Of a stretch of DNA of 64,000 bases, positions 49,825 to 58,151 are shown in pieces; position 1 is the stretch's first letter; each line of letters starts with the position of its first letter. The translations under genes were made by a program, and so were the position numbers. The stretch is from contig NZ_JAUZEE010000009.1 in the NCBI RefSeq assembly GCF_030705305.1, forward strand, positions 62,001-126,000, given 5' to 3'. This DNA is from Leptothrix discophora (GTDB lineage: Bacteria; Pseudomonadota; Gammaproteobacteria; Burkholderiales; Burkholderiaceae_C). The notes below the pieces were generated by a model that ran no database searches, was not told where the DNA came from, and worked only from the letters and a program-made list of their open reading frames with translations.

Positions 49825-51855
49825 TCAGGCGGCCATGGCCGCCTGGCGGGATGTGGCGTGGCGCGGGGCCGCCGGCGCGGGGGCCGTGCTGAGCCGGTAC
49901 TGCGAGACCAGGTGCTGCAGCTGGCTGGCCTCGTCATCGAGCTGGTCGGCGGTGGCCGAGAGTTCCTCGGCCGACGCGGCGTTGACCTGGGTGGCGTGGC
50001 TGACCTCGTCCATCACCGCATGCAGCTGGGTGACCTGGTCGGCCTGCGACTGGGATGACCGGGCGATGTCCTGCACCAGCGCGGAGGTGCGCGCGATCGA
50101 GGGCTGCATCTGCTGCAGCAGCGCGCCGGCCTGTTCGGCCATGCCGACGCTGTCGGCGGCCAGTTCGCCGATCTCGCGGGCGGCGACCTGGCTGCGCTCG
50201 GCGAGCTTGCGGACCTCGGCGGCGACGACCGCGAAGCCCTTGCCGTGATCGCCGGCACGCGCTGCCTCGATGGCGGCGTTGAGCGCCAGCAGGTTGGTCT
50301 GGTAGGCGATGTCGTCGATGATCGAGATGCGCGTGGCGATCGCCTTCATCGCCTCGACCGTCTGCAGCACCGCGCTGCCGCCCTGGGTCGCTTCCTGTGC
50401 GGCACGGGTGGCGATCTCGTCGGTCTGGCGGGCGCTGCGGGTGTTCTCGGCCACGCTGCCGGACATCTCCTGCAGCGAGGCGCTGGTCTCTTCCATGCTG
50501 GCGGCCTGCTCCGAGGCCGACTGGGCCAGCGACTGCGAGGTGCCGCTGACCTGCGAGGCCGCGATCGACAGCCGCTCGGCCGCCTCGCGCACCTGGCCCA
50601 GCGTCAGGCCGACGCCGCCCATGACCTCGTTGAGCATGTTGCCGAGGTCGCGGTAGAAGCCCTCGGCGCGATCCATCGAGACGCGGGCCGAGAAGTCGCC
50701 CGACGAGGCGGCCTCGGCCAGCTGCGTCAGCGCCTGCTCGGCGGCCAGCTGGTCGGTCAGGTCGGACCACTGGCCGACGCTGCCCAGCGTGCGCCCGGCG
50801 CTGTCGCGCACCGGCGTGGTGATGACCTCGTAGGTCCGGCCGCCCAGCACCATGCGGGTCTGGACCCGCTGGGTCAGGCCGCGCAGGCGGGCCACCGCCG
50901 CTTGCGGATCCTTGTAGAACACGCCCACCGAGGCGCCGAGCACGGCTTCCGGGTCGAAGCCCGGCAGGTCCTGGCGGAAGGCGGCGGCGTCGCGGCGCAG
51001 GATCTGCCGCAGCGCGTCGTTGAGGTAGACGATGGTGCCGTCCGCATCGGCGATGCGCACCGGCATCGCGGCGGCATCGAGCGCCTGGCGGATGCGCAGC
51101 GCGGCCTCGCGCTCGGCATGCTCGGTGGCCTGGCGGGCCTGGGCCTCGGCCTGCTCGCGCAGGCTGGTGCTCAGGTCCTTCCATTCGCACAGCAGGCCGG
51201 CGGGCTTGCCGGCGGCATCGTGCATCGGCGTCAGCGCCAGCTCCAGCGTCAGCCCGTCGACCGAGAGGCGCTGCAGCCCGGCCGCGAGGTCGATGCGGGC
51301 GCTGGCCGCGCCGAACAGCTGGCTCAGTCGCTGACCCACCCAGTGGCCGCCGGACGTGGCGGCGTTGCCGGCACGCGTGCCACGGGCCTGCGTGCTGGCG
51401 TGGGCCTGGACCCGGTCGAGCAGCTGCTGCAGTGCCGGGTTCAGGTGGTGCAGCGTGCCGTCGGCGTGGCAGGCACCGATCGCGCTGGTGCTGCAGGCGA
51501 TCACCTGCAGCAGCTCGCCGGCGCGGGACGCGTGGCGGTCGTGTTCCTGTTGCAGCGTGGCCAGCCGCACCGACAGCGTCGCGGCGTCCGCCAGCTGCGC
51601 GTCCAGCCGACCGGCCAGCGCCTGGCGGGCCTGGCGACCGGCCCAGACGGAGGTGCCGGCCAGCACGGCCGCAGCCACGGCCAGCAGGCCGCCACCGAGC
51701 GTCGGCGGCGCGATGCCTGCGAGGCCTGCACCGATCGCCGCAATCGGCGCGAGCAGGGCGGAGACGGTGCTCAGACGCATCGGGTGGTCGGTCATCATGG
51801 TGTGGGGTCGGTGCGTGGGACGGTGGTTCGGGGAGATCGGTGCGGGCGTGGGCAT
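49825..51855 (-). CDS. Methyl-accepting chemotaxis protein with two PAS domains
   Basis: A 676-residue receptor with two membrane helices close together at the N-terminus (about 32-72) and hardly any periplasmic part. Two PAS domains follow (about 110-225 and 255-370, [18 protein letters not shown]) and a signalling domain (385-650). It should sense a cytoplasmic or membrane signal such as redox state. The start at 51855 lies 15 bases after cheA; ATGs at 51798 and 51795 are alternatives, and no start has a clear ribosome-binding site. Confidence 0.92.
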   Translation of the reverse strand: MPTPAPISPNHRPTHRPHTMMTDHPMRLSTVSALLAPIAAIGAGLAGIAPPTLGGGLLAVAAAVLAGTSVWAGRQARQALAGRLDAQLADAATLSVRLATLQQEHDRHASRAGELLQVIACSTSAIGACHADGTLHHLNPALQQLLDRVQAHASTQARGTRAGNAATSGGHWVGQRLSQLFGAASARIDLAAGLQRLSVDGLTLELALTPMHDAAGKPAGLLCEWKDLSTSLREQAEAQARQATEHAEREAALRIRQALDAAAMPVRIADADGTIVYLNDALRQILRRDAAAFRQDLPGFDPEAVLGASVGVFYKDPQAAVARLRGLTQRVQTRMVLGGRTYEVITTPVRDSAGRTLGSVGQWSDLTDQLAAEQALTQLAEAASSGDFSARVSMDRAEGFYRDLGNMLNEVMGGVGLTLGQVREAAERLSIAASQVSGTSQSLAQSASEQAASMEETSASLQEMSGSVAENTRSARQTDEIATRAAQEATQGGSAVLQTVEAMKAIATRISIIDDIAYQTNLLALNAAIEAARAGDHGKGFAVVAAEVRKLAERSQVAAREIGELAADSVGMAEQAGALLQQMQPSIARTSALVQDIARSSQSQADQVTQLHAVMDEVSHATQVNAASAEELSATADQLDDEASQLQHLVSQYRLSTAPAPAAPRHATSRQAAMAA
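50180..50358. repeat. Near-identical 179-bp tract, copy 2 (MCP signalling tip)
   Basis: Partner of 47203-47381 in the neighbouring receptor gene, same orientation, 2,977 bp away. Only two base differences are seen. Direct repeats of this length can recombine to fuse or delete the receptor genes. Confidence 0.88.
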
Positions 51856-51870
51856 CGCGATGTCAGTGCA

Positions 51871-54219
51871 TCAGGCGTGACCGGGCACGGCGGCATGGCC
51901 GATGCGCTGCGGCGTGACATGCCCCATCAGGCTGGGCACGTCGATGACGAGGGCGACCTCGCCGCTGCCGAGGATGGTCGAGCCGGCGATGCCGGGCAGG
52001 TGCTGGAAGATCCGGCCCAGCGGCTTGAGCACGGTCTGGTGCTCGCCCAGCAGGCGGTCGACCATCAGGCCGACCTTGCCGGTGGCGGTGCGCACCAGCA
52101 GCATGCTCTGGCGGTTCGGGCGCTGGCCGGCGACGCTGAAGCAGCTGCGCAGGTCGACCCAGGGCAGCACCTCGCCGCGCAGGTCGAAGCAGCCGCTCAG
52201 GCGCGTGTCGGCGGCGCTGCGGCAGGCCGGTGGCGACTCGATGCACTCGACCACGGTCTCCAGCGGCAGCACGTAGTGCACGTCGCCGACGCTGGTCAGG
52301 AAGCCGTCGATGATGGCCAGCGTGAGCGGCAGCCGGATCTGCATCGTCGTGCCGGTGCCGACCTGGCTGGCGATGTGGATCTGGCCGCGCAGCGCGTCGA
52401 TGTTGCGCTTGACCACGTCCATGCCGACGCCGCGGCCGGAGATGTCGGTGACCTTCTCGGCGGTCGAGAAGCCGGGCGCGAAGATGAGCTGGTGGACCTC
52501 GGCGTCGCTCATCGCCGCGTCCTCGGCCACCAGGCCGCGTTCGACCGCCTTGGCGAAGATGCGCTCGCGGGCCAGGCCGCGGCCGTCGTCGCTGACCTCG
52601 ATGACGATCTGGCCGCTCTCGTGGTACGCGTTGAGGGCCAGCCGGCCGCGCGGGTTCTTGCCGTGCGCCTGGCGGTCCTCGGCCGCTTCGATGCCGTGGT
52701 CCAGGCTGTTGCGCACCAGGTGCATCAGCGGATCGGCGATGGACTCGACCATGGCCTTGTCCAGCTCGGTGTCGCCGCCGGTGATCTCCAGCGCGACATC
52801 CTTGCCGAGCGCCTTGCTGACGTCGCGCACGACCCGCTGGAAGCGCGCGAAGGTCTCTCCGATGGGCACCATGCGCAGGCTGAGTGCGCCGTCGCGGGCT
52901 TCCTGCACCAGGTCGTGGATGCGTTGCGCGGCCTCGATGAAGCCGGGCGAGTTCTCGCGCTGCGCGACCAGCTGGGCGCCGGAGCCGGCGATCACCAGTT
53001 CGCCGATCAGGTCGATCAGGTGATCGAGCTTGTCGGCGCTGACGCGCAGGTAGCGGTTCTCGTCGCCGCGCTTCTCGTGGCGCTTGTCGTGGGCCTTGTC
53101 CTGGGTCTTGTGGCCGACCTTGTCGCCGCCCGCTTTGCCGCCCGTGTTGCCGCCAGCCTCGCCGCGCCGGTCAGCCTCGTTCTGGCGACGTTCGCCGGTG
53201 CCGCCGCGGCGCTCGATGTCGATCGGCGCGAGCGTGCCGGCGGCCTGGCCGGACTCGGCGGCGTCGAGCACCTCCAGCACCTCGGGCAGCGCCAGCGCCT
53301 CGGCGCTGTCGGTGCGGCGCAGCGGCAGCACGATGCCCAGCGCCAGCCAGCGCTGCAGCAGCGCGCGGCGGGCCTCGGGCTCGCCCTGGCTGCGCAGGTC
53401 CAGCAGCGCGTCGTGGTCGTGGGTGTCGGCATCGGGGGCCAGCAGGGCCAGCGAACAGTCGTCGAGCACGAACTCGAAGACCTGCTCGATCGCTTCGCGG
53501 CTGGCCGTGCTGTGCAGGCGGATCTCGAAGCCCAGGTGGCAGGTCTCGGGGTCGAGCGTGTCCAGGCCGGGCAGGCCGTCGGCGACGGTGTCGATGCCGG
53601 TGACCGTGCCGACCGTGCCGAGGTAGCGGATGAAGGCGAGCGGGTCCAGGCCGTTGCGCAGCACGTCGGCGCCGAAGCGCAGCGACAGCAGCCATTGGCC
53701 CTGGCCGGGCCGGTCGTCCAGCGTCAGCGCGGCCAGGCCGGTGCTGCCGCAGGCGGCGGTTTCGGTCGCCGATGCGGCAGGGGCGGTGGAAGCCGGCGCC
53801 TCGTGGCCCATCAAGCGGCGCAGCTCGGCGCCGAGCGTGCGGCTGTGGGCCTGCACGTCGGCATCGCAGTCGTCCAGGCCCTGCCGGCCGGCGCGCACTT
53901 CCAGCAGCAGCCGGCCCATCTGGTCACGCGACTGCAGCAGCGCGGCGGCCACCTCGTCGCCGAAGGCCAGCGCGTCGCTGCGCAGGCATTCCATCAGCGT
54001 CTCCACCTCGTGGGTGAAGGCGACCACGGCCTCGCAGCCGAACAGGCCGGCGGTGCCCTTGATCGTGTGGGCGGCGCGGAAGGCCGCGTTGAGCAGCTCG
54101 TGGTCGTCGGGCGCGGACTCCAGCCCGAGCAGGGCGTCCTCGAACTGCTGCAGCAGCTGGTCGGCTTCCTCCAGGAAGCCGTCGCGTGCGGCGGCCAGGA
54201 TGTCGTCGTCGTCGGTCAT
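51871..54219 (-). CDS. cheA: Chemotaxis histidine kinase CheA
   Basis: CheA autophosphorylates in response to receptors and passes phosphate to CheY and CheB. The 782-residue protein has an HPt domain with phospho-accepting His51 in RAAHTIKGTAG, a second folded region (about 150-260), a charged Lys/Asp/His-rich linker (GHKTQDKAHDKRHEKRGDE), the dimerisation segment LDHLIDLIGELVIAGSG, the ATPase boxes HLVRNSLDHGIE, DDGRGL and GRGVGMDVVK, and a CheW-like C-terminus. ATG 54219 is 14 bases after the STAS gene. Confidence 0.97.
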   Translation of the reverse strand: MTDDDDILAAARDGFLEEADQLLQQFEDALLGLESAPDDHELLNAAFRAAHTIKGTAGLFGCEAVVAFTHEVETLMECLRSDALAFGDEVAAALLQSRDQMGRLLLEVRAGRQGLDDCDADVQAHSRTLGAELRRLMGHEAPASTAPAASATETAACGSTGLAALTLDDRPGQGQWLLSLRFGADVLRNGLDPLAFIRYLGTVGTVTGIDTVADGLPGLDTLDPETCHLGFEIRLHSTASREAIEQVFEFVLDDCSLALLAPDADTHDHDALLDLRSQGEPEARRALLQRWLALGIVLPLRRTDSAEALALPEVLEVLDAAESGQAAGTLAPIDIERRGGTGERRQNEADRRGEAGGNTGGKAGGDKVGHKTQDKAHDKRHEKRGDENRYLRVSADKLDHLIDLIGELVIAGSGAQLVAQRENSPGFIEAAQRIHDLVQEARDGALSLRMVPIGETFARFQRVVRDVSKALGKDVALEITGGDTELDKAMVESIADPLMHLVRNSLDHGIEAAEDRQAHGKNPRGRLALNAYHESGQIVIEVSDDGRGLARERIFAKAVERGLVAEDAAMSDAEVHQLIFAPGFSTAEKVTDISGRGVGMDVVKRNIDALRGQIHIASQVGTGTTMQIRLPLTLAIIDGFLTSVGDVHYVLPLETVVECIESPPACRSAADTRLSGCFDLRGEVLPWVDLRSCFSVAGQRPNRQSMLLVRTATGKVGLMVDRLLGEHQTVLKPLGRIFQHLPGIAGSTILGSGEVALVIDVPSLMGHVTPQRIGHAAVPGHA

Positions 54220-54233
54220 CGGGCGTCCCGTGT

Positions 54234-54545
54234 TCAGGCCTTCGCGGCCGGCTCGTCGATCAGGCCCTGCAGGCCGTAGGTGCGCAGCACCTCGCGCACC
54301 ACCGGGCTGGCCTGGACGATGCGCAGGCTCGCGCCGGCGAGCTTGAGCGTGTTGCGCGTGGCCAGCAGCAGCTGCACGCCGGTGCTGTCGCAGGCGGTCA
54401 CGTCGGCCAGGTCCAGCAGCAGGTCCTGCGTGGTGCCGCCGTTGGCGGCGAGGACCGCCAGCAGGGCCTCGCGCTGGGCCTGGGCTTGCTGGATGTCCAG
54501 CTCGCCGTGCAGGGCGTGGTGCGTGGCAGGTGGCGTGGCGGTCAT
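54234..54545 (-). CDS. STAS-domain protein
   Basis: A 103-residue anti-sigma-factor-antagonist-like protein. The conserved DVTACDSTGVQLLLA contains Ser54, the position phosphorylated in SpoIIAA-type proteins. No matching kinase or phosphatase gene is nearby other than CheA. Its place between cheY and cheA suggests a role in the chemosensory array, but that role is not established. Confidence 0.88.
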   Translation of the reverse strand: MTATPPATHHALHGELDIQQAQAQREALLAVLAANGGTTQDLLLDLADVTACDSTGVQLLLATRNTLKLAGASLRIVQASPVVREVLRTYGLQGLIDEPAAKA

Positions 54546-54553
54546 GGCGGCGC

Positions 54554-54919
54554 TCAGACGCAGAGCTTGTTGACCGCCTCGACCAGCTGCGACGGCTGGA
54601 AGGGCTTGGTGATCCAGGCGCGGGCGCCGGCGGCACGGCCTTCGGCCTTCTTGGCCTCCTGGCTCTCGGTGGTCAGCATGATCACCGGCGTGAACTTGTA
54701 GGTCGCCAGCGTCTTGATGTGGCGCAGGAAGCTCAGGCCGTCCATCTGCGGCATGTTCACGTCGCAGACGATCAGGTTGATCTTCTGGCCGGTCAGCTTG
54801 GCCACGGCGTCCTTGCCGTCGCCAGCCTCGACGACCGCGTAGCCGGCCTTCTGCAACGCCAGCTTCACGACGGTGCGGAAGCTGCTCGAGTCGTCCACGA
54901 CCATGACGGTCTTGCTCAT
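54554..54919 (-). CDS. cheY: CheY-type response regulator
   Basis: A 121-residue single receiver domain. The acidic pocket D9/D10, phospho-acceptor Asp53 (LIVCDVNMPQMDG), Thr83/84 and Lys105 (WITKPFQ) are intact. It is clearly paralogous to the regulator upstream, sharing KKAEGRAAGA and the same active-site blocks. When phosphorylated by CheA it would act on the flagellar motor or another target. Confidence 0.96.
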   Translation of the reverse strand: MSKTVMVVDDSSSFRTVVKLALQKAGYAVVEAGDGKDAVAKLTGQKINLIVCDVNMPQMDGLSFLRHIKTLATYKFTPVIMLTTESQEAKKAEGRAAGARAWITKPFQPSQLVEAVNKLCV

Positions 54920-54925
54920 GTCGTC

Positions 54926-55294
54926 TTACTCCTTGAAGAACGAATTGACCAGTTCGACCAGCTTGGACGGCTGGAAGGGCTTGGTGATCCAGGCGTTGGC
55001 ACCGGCGGCGCGGCCTTCGGCCTTCTTGGCCTCGCTGGTCTCGGTGGTCAGCATCACGACCGGCGTGCGGCCATGACGCGGCAGCGTGCGCAGCTGGCGC
55101 ACGAAGGTCAGGCCGTCCATGCCGGGCATGTTCACGTCGCAGACCAGCAGGTCGATCGCCTGCCCGCCGAGCTTGCGGGTCGCGTCCTGGCCGTCGCTGG
55201 CCTCGACCACGTCGTAGCCCACACGCTTGAGGGCCAGCGCGACCACGGTGCGGAAGCTGCTGGAATCGTCGATGACCATCACGGTCTTGCCCAT
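54926..55294 (-). CDS. cheY: CheY-type response regulator, paralogue
   Basis: A 122-residue single receiver domain with D9/D10, Asp53 (LLVCDVNMPGMDG), and Lys in WITKPFQPSK intact. It differs from the neighbour mainly on helices 2-4, which could give different partners. AAGGAGAA lies before the ATG. The pair allows one to act as output and the other as phosphate sink, as in some two-CheY systems; which is which is unknown. Confidence 0.96.
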   Translation of the reverse strand: MGKTVMVIDDSSSFRTVVALALKRVGYDVVEASDGQDATRKLGGQAIDLLVCDVNMPGMDGLTFVRQLRTLPRHGRTPVVMLTTETSEAKKAEGRAAGANAWITKPFQPSKLVELVNSFFKE

Positions 55295-55328
55295 GGAAGT
55301 TCTCCTTCAGTCTGGGTGGGTGCCGGGT

Positions 55329-56480
55329 TCAGAAGAACTCGACGCCGCTGTTGCGTTGGATGTCCACGGTGCCGTGGTGGTGATTGCGCTGCTCTTCCAT
55401 CGTGTAGGTGCGCTCGAGGTCTTCGAGCCAGCGCGCGGCGTCGGCATGCGAGGCCTCGTCATGGACCTCGATCCAGCCGGCAAAGCGCTGCATGTCGTTG
55501 CCGATGGCATCGAGCATCTGCGTCAGCCGGTCCTGGAACTGGAAGCCGACGAAGATCTGTTCGAGGTCGGCACCGAGCCGCACGCTCAGCGACTGCAGCT
55601 CGCGCGACGACTCCAGCGAGCGCGACAGGTCGCGCACCAGCACGGCCACGACCTCGCGGGCCTGCAGGCGGGCGCGCAGGTCGATCTCCTCGTCGGAGCG
55701 GGTCTGGGCGAGCGCCTGGTTGCGGGTCTGCTCGATGCGCTCGGACAGCTTCTGGATGCGCTGGGCGAGTTGCGCGCCGTTGCGGTCGCACTGGTTGGCC
55801 AGCGAACGGACCTCCTGCGCGACGACGGTGAAGCCCTGGCCCTCGCGGCCGGCGCGGTGGGCCTCGATCGAGGCGTTGAGCGCCACCAGGCCGGTATTGG
55901 CCGCGATCTGGCGCACGTCCTTGACCAGGCGCTGCAGGGCCTGCAGTTCCTCGTGCAGGCTGGCGATCTCGTCGACCATGGCGCGGCGCTGGCGGGTGGC
56001 CTCGTGCATGGGCTCCAGCAGCGCGTCGATTGCGCCGGCATGGACCTCGACCACCTCGTCGGTGGTGCCGGCCCGCAGGCTCAGGGACGTGCCCTCGACC
56101 TCGCGGGCCGCCACCGACAGGCCGTCGGACAGGCTGGAGAAGTTCTGCAGCAAGGCATCGATCTGCTTGCCGGCCTCGTCGCGCGAGGCCTCGATGTGGC
56201 GCTTCCACACCGGCACCACGCGGCTGACCATGAGGCGCGCACCGGCCTGGGCCGCGCTGGCCGGTGCCGCACCGTCGTGGCGGCCCAGCCGACGGACCAG
56301 CCAGCCGGTGGCCAGCGAGCCGGTGAGCGCCAGGCCGACGGCGATCGGACCGGCCGGGGCCAGCGTGGCGACGGCGGCGCAGGCCAGGCAGCCGGTGGCG
56401 GCCAGCAGGTCGATGCCGGTGCGCGGCGCGGCAGCGGCTGCCGGCGTCGCCCCGTTCCCGCTGTCGGGATGTGCGGTCAT
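55329..56480 (-). CDS. MCP-like protein with CheZ-like D-x3-Q motif
   Basis: A 383-residue protein with an Ala-rich N-terminus, two close hydrophobic segments (about 25-60), a coiled coil and a shortened MCP signalling tip (GLVALNASIEAHRAGREGQG). The C-terminal part contains GFQFQDRLTQML, where Asp317 and Gln321 have the D-x3-Q spacing of the CheZ active site. It ends in a short His/Glu-rich tail. It heads the chemotaxis run, 34 bases before cheY. I suggest a receptor-like CheY-P phosphatase; that is inference. ATG 56480 is chosen; an upstream TTG at 56534 is in frame. Confidence 0.8.
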   Translation of the reverse strand: MTAHPDSGNGATPAAAAAPRTGIDLLAATGCLACAAVATLAPAGPIAVGLALTGSLATGWLVRRLGRHDGAAPASAAQAGARLMVSRVVPVWKRHIEASRDEAGKQIDALLQNFSSLSDGLSVAAREVEGTSLSLRAGTTDEVVEVHAGAIDALLEPMHEATRQRRAMVDEIASLHEELQALQRLVKDVRQIAANTGLVALNASIEAHRAGREGQGFTVVAQEVRSLANQCDRNGAQLAQRIQKLSERIEQTRNQALAQTRSDEEIDLRARLQAREVVAVLVRDLSRSLESSRELQSLSVRLGADLEQIFVGFQFQDRLTQMLDAIGNDMQRFAGWIEVHDEASHADAARWLEDLERTYTMEEQRNHHHGTVDIQRNSGVEFF

Positions 56481-56807
56481 GTCCTGGTTCAACGCAGCCC
56501 CCGTGTCGGGAGCTGTCGCGTGGACGGCGTGCAAGTGACCATGTGACCGCGCTCCATCTGGAAAAGTCGTCGTGTTCGGGTCGCATCCGGCCTGCCCGTG
56601 GTGCGGGCTTGCCGAAGCGCTCAGTTCGTACTGTCGGGGCGCAAGGCCCCATGCAATGGCTGGATATCGGCTGCCGGAATGGCCTACTTCTGCGGTTTTC
56701 GTGGCGGCTTGTCACAGAACAATCCGGTCAACCGGGGTTTCCTGGGCGCTCGGTCTTCTCGCCCCGATCGCGCCTGGACCGCCCCACCGACCTTTCGAGG
56801 AACACGG
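56481..56807. promoter_or_regulatory. Divergent intergenic region between chemotaxis transcripts
   Basis: No gene is visible in these 327 bases. They separate the minus-strand chemotaxis run from a plus-strand MCP gene. Small inverted repeats lie at 56636-56650 (5-bp stem) and 56607-56621 (5-bp stem). A sigma-28-like -10 sequence on the minus strand is listed separately. No good sigma-70 promoter is seen on either strand. Confidence 0.5.
56664..56690 (-). promoter_or_regulatory. Candidate sigma-28 (FliA) promoter for the chemotaxis run
   Basis: On the minus strand GCCGATAT (56671-56664) matches seven of eight bases of the flagellar sigma -10 consensus GCCGATAA. Fifteen bases upstream lies GAAG (56690-56687), only a partial match to TAAA. 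Transcription would start about 175 bases before the MCP-like gene. This fits known FliA control of chemotaxis genes but rests on one half-site. Confidence 0.4.
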
Positions 56808-58076
56808 ATGACGATGAACCTGTTGGCACCCGCATCGCCCGCCATGGCCGGCAGCCCGGCCAGCGAGGACGGCACCGACGAAGGCACGACGCGTCCGACC
56901 GCCCGGCCCGGCGGCGCCGGTGACACGACGCTGCGCAACTTCTTCCGCTACCACGGCGTGTTCGCGCCGGGCGTGCGACTGATGCGGGCCATGTCGGTGC
57001 GCGGCAAGGCCACGCTGCTGGCGACCGCCTTCGTCGTGCCGCTGGTGCTGGCGCTGCGGCCGGTGCTGCAGGGCCGCGTGCTCGAACCCGACGACGTCGC
57101 GGCGCTGCTGATCGGCGTGGGCCTGTGCCTGGGCCTGGCGATCTACATGCTGCTGTCGTTCTACCGCGTCACGCACGGTGGCCTGGCCCACTTGAAGGAC
57201 CAGGTCGGGCGCATGGCCAGCGGTGACCTGAGCATGCGACCGCAGCCCTGGGGCCGCGACGAGGTGGCCCATGCGATGCACTCGCTGGGTCAGTCGCTGG
57301 GCCGGCTGGCCGACCTGTTCGCGGTGGTGCGCCAGGGTGTCGCGGCGTCCTCGCATGCCTCACGCGAGATCGCCGCCGGCAACCATGACCTGGCCCGCCG
57401 GACGGCACAGGCGTCGGCCGCGATCGACCAGGTGCTGGCCGGCGTGGGCCAGTACATCGAGCAGCTCGACGCCAGCGGCCTGCGCGTCGACGAGGCCGAG
57501 GCGGTGGTGCAGCGCATGCGCCTGGACGCCGCGCATGCGCGCCACCAGATGTCGCAGCTCGACGCGCGCATGCAGACGCTGCAGGGCCGCAGCCGCGAGA
57601 TCGTCGAGATCGTCGCGCTGATCGACAACCTGGCCTTCCGCACCAACATCCTGGCGCTCAACGCCTCGATCGAGGCGGCCAAGGCCGGCGAGGCCGGTCG
57701 CGGTTTCGCCGTCGTGGCCCAGGAGGTCCGCAGCCTGGCCGGGCGCAGCGCCGAATCGGCCCGCCGCATCGGCGAGATCATTTCCGGCTCGACCGACGAC
57801 ATCGCCCAGGGCCACGTGCTCGCCGGCGAGGCCGCCCAGGCGCTGCGCCAGACCGATGCCCAGGTCGCCCGCATCCACGACGAGATGCAGCAGATCGTCG
57901 GCCTGACCCGCGCCGGCCAGAACAGCTCGCAGGAGATCCTGGCCGAGCTGCGCCGGCTGGGCGCGCTGACCCAGGAAAACCACGCCCTGGTCGACCAGAT
58001 GGCCGAGGCCTCCAACGCGCTGAGCGCCGAGGGCGAGCGACTCGACCTGACCGTCGCGGGCTTCAAGCTGATCTGA
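56808..58076 (+). CDS. Methyl-accepting chemotaxis protein
   Basis: A 422-residue receptor with two membrane helices (about 65-83 and 98-120) and almost no periplasmic loop, then HAMP (about 120-175) and a signalling domain with the tip [21 protein letters not shown]. It lacks a sensor domain of its own, so it probably senses through the membrane or with partners. GAGG lies before ATG 56808. It is divergent from the chemotaxis run. Confidence 0.9.
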   Translation: MTMNLLAPASPAMAGSPASEDGTDEGTTRPTARPGGAGDTTLRNFFRYHGVFAPGVRLMRAMSVRGKATLLATAFVVPLVLALRPVLQGRVLEPDDVAALLIGVGLCLGLAIYMLLSFYRVTHGGLAHLKDQVGRMASGDLSMRPQPWGRDEVAHAMHSLGQSLGRLADLFAVVRQGVAASSHASREIAAGNHDLARRTAQASAAIDQVLAGVGQYIEQLDASGLRVDEAEAVVQRMRLDAAHARHQMSQLDARMQTLQGRSREIVEIVALIDNLAFRTNILALNASIEAAKAGEAGRGFAVVAQEVRSLAGRSAESARRIGEIISGSTDDIAQGHVLAGEAAQALRQTDAQVARIHDEMQQIVGLTRAGQNSSQEILAELRRLGALTQENHALVDQMAEASNALSAEGERLDLTVAGFKLI

Positions 58077-58151
58077 GCCGGGCGAGGTCCCGGCTGGAAT
58101 CGATACCGGTCCTGATACCGAAGCGACAGGTCGCGTGCCTACACTGAAGCG

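Noticed and set aside
46854-49892. About 1000-codon plus-strand open frame opposite the large MCP
   Set aside because: A shadow of the minus-strand receptor; composition is that of reversed GC-rich codons.
50245-54279. Very long plus-strand open frame opposite cheA and the receptor genes
   Set aside because: It is antisense to well-recognised domains, its protein is low in complexity and rich in His, Arg, Gly and Ala, and it has no known motif. High GC makes such frames lack stops.
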